A DNA stretch of 64,000 nt from Jacaranda mimosifolia (Eukaryota; Streptophyta; Magnoliopsida; Lamiales; Bignoniaceae). Positions 57,641 to 64,000 of this stretch are shown piece by piece. Position 1 is the stretch's first letter. Every line of letters begins with the position of its first letter. The position numbers and the translations under genes were made by a program. The stretch lies in assembly GCA_018894105.1 (NCBI GenBank), contig CM032126.1:7343001-7407000 (forward strand), given 5' to 3'. The notes beneath the pieces are model-generated. The model worked only from the letters and a program-made list of their open reading frames with translations. It searched no databases and was not told the DNA's origin.

Positions 57641-59740
57641 GCACCCGAATTGTAGTCAATCGAGCAACCGAGGAATAGGTATCAAAGAAGTCTATTCCCT
57701 CTTTTTGTCTAAAGCCTTTAGCAACTAATCTGGCCTTAAACTTATCAATGGTTCCATTAGATTTAACTTTCTTTTTAAAGATCCATTTGCATCCAATCGT
57801 AGTACACCCCGAAGGCAGATCAAATGATTCCCATGTCCTATTAGAGACAATGGAATCCGTCTCACTTTTGATAGCTACCTTCCAATGCTTAGCTTCAGGT
57901 GAGGTCATAGCATCCTTGAAGGTCTTAGGATCATCCTCGATATTGTAAGTGATGAAATCACTTCCAAAATCCTTGACGACCCTAGCTCTCTTACTCCGTC
58001 TAGGTTCATCTAGTTCTTCAGCTTCAGTGGATGTTGAACTAGAACTACTTGGAAAACCCCCCATATTAGACATCTTTTCCACATGATCAAGAATAGACGT
58101 CGATGTAAAAGCTAAATCTAAAGAAACATCATGAGGTATTCCAGTTTTCATCGGAAACATGTCTTCAAAAAATGTAGCATCACGAAATTCCACTATTGTG
58201 TTAACCTCTATGCCTGGGATTTCATATTTAATTACCAGAAATCTCAATGCATAGCTTGTTTCCACATAGCCCAAGAAGACCGCATCAACAATTTTAAAAC
58301 CAAGCTCTTTCCTCTTGTGTTTTGGGACTAGAACTTTTGCAAGACAACCCCACACTCGGAAATACTTTAAGCTAGGTTTTCTTCCTTTCCAAACTTCAAA
58401 CGGAGTGCTTTCTTGATGTTTGAGAGGGACTCTATTCAAAATATGGCAAACCGTATTCAAAGCCTCTCCCCACATATATTTAGGCAGTCTTGAATTCAAA
58501 AGTAGACTGTTGATCATGTCTTTAAAGGTTCTATTCTTTCATTCTGCTATCCCATTAGATGAGGGAGAGTATGGATGAGTCTCTTCATGAATAATACCAA
58601 AGTTTCGGCAATATTCATCGAAGGGTTTAGACTTGTACTCTCCTCCTTTATCTGATCTTAATCTTTTAAGTTTCTTAGAGCCTGTTTGGTTTTATTCCCA
58701 AACCCCCTTCCCACTAATTTTACTATTCCAAAACTAAATACCATCACTTTTTAAAAATTTTCACCCAACCCAATTTCAATTTTTATTTTCAAAATACATT
58801 CTCCAATAACCTATATATCTCTTCCCAATAACCTATATATCTTCTCTCCCTATTCTATTATTTCTATCTCTCTCCACCAACAACCTACATAATCATTACA
58901 TTTCCAAACATTTCATCTAAATACATTCCCATTTCCACATCACATCACATAACTAATTTTCACTATTTTAGAAATGGTGGAAATGGAAATTGGAAATGGA
59001 AATAAAACCAAACAGGCCCTTACCAGTTTGATTTTCAGCTTCGTTTTTAAAAATGATAAACTTTTCTATAAAGGTAATGAAGTATCTTTTCTGATATTTA
59101 GTTAAGATTCCATTGAACTGATAAATATCTGTGTGCACAAGCTCAAGTATTTCAGAATTCCTTTCAACCGATTGATAAAGTTTTCTTACTTGTTTAGCCT
59201 CAACACATACTTGACATTTGTGACTACTTTCAATATCATGTTTAGGTATCAAATTTAAGTTCATCATGCGTTTAACAGAACCAAAATTTAAATGGCCTAA
59301 ACGACTATGCCAAACAGTAGAACATTCAATAGTATTCACAAAAGAAAGATCAAAATACTGAATATTACTTATGCTTGAACCAACATTTTCAACTCGTACT
59401 TTGAATAATCTATCAGACAAATAACCATTTCCAACAAGAGATCCATAATGCAAGATTACAACTTTATCGTACTTAAAAGTAAGTTCATAACCTTCCCTAA
59501 CTATTACAGAACCACTTATTATATTCTTATGAATCGTTGGAACATGGTGCACCCTTAGCAGAGATAGTATGTGCCCCGAAGGAAACTTTAGGTCCACACG
59601 TCCTATCCCAAGCACTTTGGCGACACTTGAGTTCCCCATCATTACGGATTTTCCATCGATTGGTTGGTAAGACACAAATAGCAATTTATCAGCACAAATG
59701 TGCACATTTGCCCCAGTGTCAATTAACCAATCGAAAGGTT
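57640..59740 (-). pseudogene. Protease and integrase of copia element 2, interrupted by a MITE
   Basis: Protease: DTGANVHICADKLLF near 59700. Pre-integrase: VHHVPTIHKNIISGSVIV, then WHSRLGHLNFGSVKRMM and CQVCVEAK (HHCC finger). Core: VHTDIYQFNGI with the first Asp, RSDKGGEY with the second, NGIAE with the Glu. The codon after AE is TGA (CGA/AGA type change), and a 342-bp MITE separates the first and second catalytic residues. The open frame 57525-58517 then continues through the linker (RRSKRARVVKDFGSDFI) into RT (CTTIGCKWIFKKKVKSNGTI). Confidence 0.87.
58678..59019. mobile_element. Tourist-like (PIF/Harbinger) MITE in the copia integrase
   Basis: 342 bp with terminal inverted repeats GAGCCTGTTTGGTTTTATT and its complement-style partner AATAAAACCAAACAGGCCC, flanked by TTA on both sides (58675-58677, 59020-59022). 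The TTA/TAA 3-bp duplication with GGGCCTGTTTGG ends fits Tourist elements. The inside is AT-rich and non-coding. Removing the insert with one TTA leaves the integrase frame continuous, which confirms the borders. Confidence 0.9.
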
Positions 59741-59859
59741 CACAAAATATAGAGGAGTTCAGGTTTCAAAGAAACATACCCATCATCAGTCATTTATGGA
59801 GCCTTAGCTTCACTAGGTTCCCCCACAACCATGTTGACCAGAGCTGGCCCAGTAGACTC

Positions 59860-60720
59860 AGGTTTAGCCTTGGCTTTCTTAGAGGGGCACTCCTTAGCCC
59901 AATGGTCTACCCGTCCACAATTCCAGCATGGTTTGTTTGCTTTTGGTTTCTTGTTGGCCTTGGTTTTGCCTTTATTTATGGTTTTGAGTTTGAGTTCATT
60001 TGGTTCATTCTATTGAACGTTTTCTCCTTCGGTAACCACATTTGCCTTAGGTATGTGCTCAACCAGAACTTCATGAGTTTGATTTCAATATTCTTCCTCA
60101 ATGCTTATGGCAATCATAAGATCATCTAGGGACAACTTCCCTTTCTGATGCTTGAGTGTCATTCCAAAGTTTTCCCAAGACTTGGGAAATTTATCCACTA
60201 TGGACATGACCAGAAATTTCTCAAGAAGTTTCATCTCAGCATCAGCAAGAGCATGCTCAAGATTGATTAGTTCATGTGTTTGTTCAGTTACAGTCTTTCC
60301 CTCAACCATCTGATACTTCATGAACTTGGAAACAGAATACTTCTCAAGCCCTTGCTCTTCAATATTATATTTTCGGTCTAACTTATTCCACAGCGATTTA
60401 GTAGTGTATGAGTCTAAGCAGTATACATCGAAGAGAACATTTGACAGTGACGACAAAATTATCCCTCGACCTAACTGATCTTTCTCAGTCCACTCAGCTA
60501 TTTCAACTATTTTGGGGTCGATATCAGTAGGTTCAGGTCTAGTCACCTAAATCACCGAAAGAAGACCTTTCACTGTGAACCAAATTTTCATTCGATGTTG
60601 CCAACATTTGAAAAATTGGCCCCCAAACTTTTCTGGCAAGCCAGAAAGGTCCACTTTTGAGGAAAACAATGAACTAGCACCAAAACCACTTGCAGATGAA
60701 GAAGCTATTTTCAAATAAGC
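59860..60720 (-). pseudogene. Gag of copia element 2 (UBN2-type, CCHC knuckle intact)
   Basis: The frame 60085-60546 contains IVEIAEWTEKDQLGRGIILS, KSLWNKLDRKYNIEEQGLEK, YSVSKFMKYQMVEGKTV and MSIVDKFPKSWENFGMTLKH, typical plant copia gag. Upstream in the same protein (60550-60715) LSGLPEKFGGQFFKCWQHRM is visible before a stop at about 60547. Downstream a complete CCHC knuckle CWNCGRVDHWAKEC lies at about 59885-59930, after a frame change. Confidence 0.85.
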
Positions 60721-60757
60721 AGTTTAAACAAACACTAGAAATTAATTTCTTCAAGAT

Positions 60758-61631
60758 TGTTGGAAGTACAGATTATAAACAGTAGTTTATAAAGTAATTA
60801 TAAAACCGTTTATAATCACGAGGCAGTGTTTGTAAAAATAATATTATAAATATTTTAGAAAACAACAAACAAATATTCCAAAATTATTAGTTGCAATTCG
60901 GTTTAGCACAAACATAAACTAAAGCAAACATACCATTTTGGAATATAAGAACAGAAATACAAAGATCAGCATATCTAAATCGAGAACGTATCTCAAAGTT
61001 CTGTATCGTAACAGAACTCAGACTGAATTACCAAAATTTGATTTGCCTTGAAGAAATTATCGCCCCTACTAGTGCACAGGGTGTAGCAAAACGTCATCTA
61101 GGATAAGACAGTTTCAGAAATCCTTTGGTGCACTCCAAAAGAACTTCACCTCGATCACCACTCAGTCGTCAAAAAATGATAAACAACACTATTATAGAAA
61201 TATATGAGAGGGATAAAAGAGAATAGTTGCTATACCTTTAGTCTACACTCAGCAGACTAATTTATAAGAGCTAGGAGGGGAGTACTTTTGAAGTTATTTC
61301 CATGTGGGACAACTAAGGTAAGCATTATATATATTAGTAAAGTTTTCCAAACCTTTCTTTCTTTTCCAATGTGGGACAATTCATTTTATACTACTAAGGT
61401 TCCCAAAATTTTTGTTCCATTTTCAATGTGGGACACTAACTCCCCACAACTTTATCTTCAATAGCAATGTGGGACAAATCCCACTTATAGAATTTATGCT
61501 TGTTAAACCCCTCTTTACACTTCAAACATCTATGAATTTCAGCCAGTAATTGGCACTAATCCAAAAAATAAAACATCTCTTTAACATATAATTAGCCCCA
61601 AATATCAATTAAATGGTTGCCAATTACAACA
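60758..61631 (-). repeat. 5' LTR of copia element 2 (right copy)
   Basis: Partner of 54975-55850, with the same four ATGTGGGAC motifs (about 61299, 61366, 61422, 61462) and the same TATATATA. Confidence 0.92.
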
Positions 61632-61636
61632 TGAAG

Positions 61637-63640
61637 AACTGGATATCAAAATGAGAGAAGCCAGTCATGTTCCCTTGAATTTCTTTTTGTGAGGCGAGTT
61701 AAGAAGAATACATCATTATATTGCTTTTGGGATCCAATCAAATTGTTGAACCTTTGCAATAATTTGTTTGTTAATATATGAATCGTTCTTTTCTGTTGCT
61801 TTTTTTCAATTTGTTTTGAATTTTATGGCATTTATGCTATAACCCTCAAGTGCATATTTCATATTTGGATGGCCTATCAAATTGTGAGGTATGCATTAAA
61901 TTAACAAAATGAGAAATAAATTTAAAGATTTAGAATGTATTACTTCTAACAGAAGGCTCAGGAGGCATTCAATACATAATAAAGATGTTATGATTCACCA
62001 TATTGTGTTGATCTTTCTGAGCATCTATTAGTAGCATCTGATTTCTCATTGTTAATGCTACATTGAGACTGAAATTTTTATCATGAGGCAGTGGCAAAAA
62101 GATTTGCAAGGATTAAGATGAATTTATCATTTTTATTTTTCAGTGCCCAAAATATTAATGGTGCAATACTTGTTCCTCCCATTTTACTGTCTCTCTCTCT
62201 CTCTCTCTCTCTCTCTAATCTTTTGTTCCTCTAAAATGTACAAGAACAGAGATGCTACTTCCAGTTCTCTACATTGTGCCATGGTTGTGATAATTGTTTG
62301 ACAGAGGTAGTCTTTCTTATCTAAGCGTGATATTGTATTTACTAGTTAACCATTTATTAAAAGATTTTATTTGAAGTGGATGTTGTTTTAAAAAATATAT
62401 AGGAAAGATTGGTTTTCCAAGTAACGTGGATGCTTCTTCCTACGAAAATGTGTGTGTGTCTCCGCAAGGATCTCTATGTGAGATGAGACTGAATGATGAT
62501 ATAAATTGATATGAGCTAGTGTTCCCCAGGTGAAGTTGACTATGTGATTCTGCTCAACCCAAGCCAGTGCGATGGAAGATCACACTGCATTCAGGAGGAT
62601 AAAGATGACGATTGTTTTTCTGTATTTAGCCATCAATCATTAAGGATGGTTTTGCCATGTGAAGTGGGATATTGAAAAGATAGTATATTTTTGGTCAATC
62701 TCTAATGTAGGGCTTCTAAATTTTCCGGGATCATTTACCCGGCTGGAAAAGGTTGAATTTTTTTTTATTTATTTTTTATTATTATTATTTTTTTATATTA
62801 GTTTCACATGGTAAAGCCATACTAGTTCTGTTGTTGCTGGCTCGGGTGGGTTGTATGGAGATGATAGGGTTGTAAATGGTTGTTTTAGTGTTCTTTTGTT
62901 GCAGTCTCAAGTTAGTTTCTGCATAAAACTTTTAATTGCCGAATTCTCTTTTTATAATTACAAACGGCAACTAATTTTTCTTTCTCATTTATCAAATTTC
63001 TATTTTTATTAAGATTTTGAACGTTAAACAGTGATGTTAGCTGTTTTTACTAATGCATGGACCCAAATATACTTTTGGGATAAAGTTAGAACTGAGAGGT
63101 GAAATTGTATAATGTAATGCCTTACCAATTATATGTAATTAAATTTTCTCTTTTATTTAAGTTCATGAATATAATTGCAAAAATTTTATTATGAGCAAAA
63201 TTGCCAAGATATTTTAATAAAATATCTAAGCACAAATTTGTTGGAAGTGTAGTTTATGAAATTATGTTTAATTTCTCAAAAGATTGTACTTTGTATATAG
63301 AATGCATTTGTATGTACAATTGAAGATGTTATACATTTGAATTATATAAGATCTGACTTGCAAAATGATTGGAGGGAAATGAAGATTTTAATTTAACTAG
63401 CATTTTTGTTTACCTTTATCATTTTACTTAAGGACCATTGCTTATTCTTTTTTCCATTTTTTCTGTCATTTTTTTTCTTTTCAATTTTCATGTGATTATG
63501 CTTTTCATGCTTGATCAGACCATGATTTTTTCAGATACCAGAAAGTACCTTGAGTATATCATGAAATAACCTTCTACAAGTCTTAAAACAAGATTTGTAC
63601 TACATTTGATTAGAAAATGCTGGGATGATTATGTTGCTAC
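61637..63640. other. Intergenic spacer
   Basis: The left part is the continuation of the uS17 3' flank. No coding frame, RNA gene or element was recognised. It contains a (CT)n run and a long T/A-rich tract at 62758-62800. Confidence 0.45.
62189..62216. repeat. (CT)n microsatellite
   Basis: About 14 CT units. Confidence 0.95.
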
Positions 63641-63643
63641 AGA

Positions 63644-64000
63644 GTAGTAGTGGCAAATGGGTGGATTGAGTTGGGTTTGGTTTGAATTTATGTGGGTTGA
63701 ATTCTAAATAAATTAATATATATGGATTGAAAGTGGATTAAGTTCAAAATAGCTTGAGTTGTGGGATGAGTTGGTTTTGAAATGATTTCAATAGAAAATA
63801 AAAAAATTAATTTAATTTACTTATTTTAAAAAATAATTCAAAAGATCATAGTAATATTATTATGCCTTTTACACTCTATTTAATATACAAGTTTACAATA
63901 TAATGAGATGATTTATTAAATTAATTAAAGTTTTTGAATGGACCCATTTTGAACTCACTTAAACCATATTTTGAATCCAAATTTAATACAATCCATTTAA
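63644..64000. mobile_element. Possible hAT-type repeat end, cut by the window
   Basis: TAGTAGTGGCAAATGGGTGG near 63644 resembles hAT termini (TAG.GGCAAA.GGG). The last bases of the window (ACCCATTTTGAACTCACTTAAACC, then AATACAATCCATTTAA) look like the approach to an inverted partner end, which would lie just beyond the edge. No target duplication can be tested here. Confidence 0.35.

Larger units (their letters stand above)
54975..61631 (-). mobile_element. Ty1/copia LTR retrotransposon, nearly full length, with inserted MITE
   Basis: LTRs of 876 bp (54975-55850) and 874 bp (60758-61631) begin TGTTGGAAGTA and end AATTACAACA on the plus strand. The flanks are TAAAG (54970-54974) and TGAAG (61632-61636), a duplication with one mismatch. 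Gag, protease, integrase, RT and RNase H follow in Ty1/copia order on the minus strand. The two LTRs are very similar, so the insertion is much younger than the gypsy element. Frameshifts, stops, a changed RT active site and a MITE make it inactive. Confidence 0.92.

Noticed and set aside
54975..61631. Possibility of an integrated pararetrovirus
   Set aside because: Two LTRs, a target duplication, a UBN2-type gag and integrase placed before RT identify a Ty1/copia retrotransposon. No movement protein was found.
1..64000. tRNA, rRNA or other structured RNA genes
   Set aside because: I saw no convincing A/B-box pair with cloverleaf or rRNA-like sequence by eye; a tRNAscan or Infernal run would be needed to exclude them.

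Overview
The window is nuclear DNA of a flowering plant, most likely a eudicot. It is AT-rich, the genes are intron-split, and most of the length is nested plant transposable elements. There are no prokaryotic signals. Two host genes are recognisable and apparently functional, both on the minus strand. One encodes a YTH-domain (ECT family) m6A reader (514-4980, 3' end beyond the left edge). The other is a seven-exon gene for a plastid-envelope CemA-like protein of the DLDG1 type (16663-22188, complete). Two further host genes survive only as wrecks: an archaeal-type phosphoglycerate mutase fragment (about 38.9-39.5 kb) and a mitochondrial-type ribosomal protein uS17 copy (52850-54673).

Layout. 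1-5.5 kb: ECT gene and its upstream region. 5518-15193: a minus-oriented Ty3/gypsy element of Tat/Ogre type, with LTRs of 839 and 828 bp, gag, protease, a deleted RT, RNase H, integrase, a tandem-repeat 3'UTR and an antisense ORF next to the 3' LTR. 15.2-16.6 kb: AT-rich spacer. 16.7-22.2 kb: DLDG1-like gene. 23372-31248: a plus-oriented Ty1/copia element (target duplication AATAA), with RT/RNase H mostly deleted and a 2.7-kb solo LTR nested inside (CTGTA). 31459-35850: a hAT-like element with a near-matching 8-bp duplication, carrying a 3.0-kb solo LTR (GAACG). 35.9-41.3 kb: unassigned DNA around the mutase pseudogene. 41357-52596: a large Helitron with a decayed Rep-helicase, an intron-rich RPA1-like gene and a clear 3' hairpin-CTAG end. 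52.8-54.7 kb: uS17 pseudogene cut by a copia-type solo LTR. 54975-61631: a nearly full-length minus-strand copia element whose integrase carries a 342-bp Tourist-like MITE. 61.6-64 kb: spacer, ending in what looks like the start of another hAT-type repeat.

The elements do not form a pathway. The window is a layered insertion record in which target duplications let the order be read: host DNA, then hAT, copia and gypsy elements, then solo LTRs and the MITE inside them. The points most worth following are the RPA-carrying Helitron with its rearranged Rep, the antisense ORF whose nine stop codons in 7353-8236 are all TAG, the snRNA-promoter-like USE plus TATA arrangement in the copia LTRs, and the uS17 gene interrupted by a solo LTR close to its 3' end.
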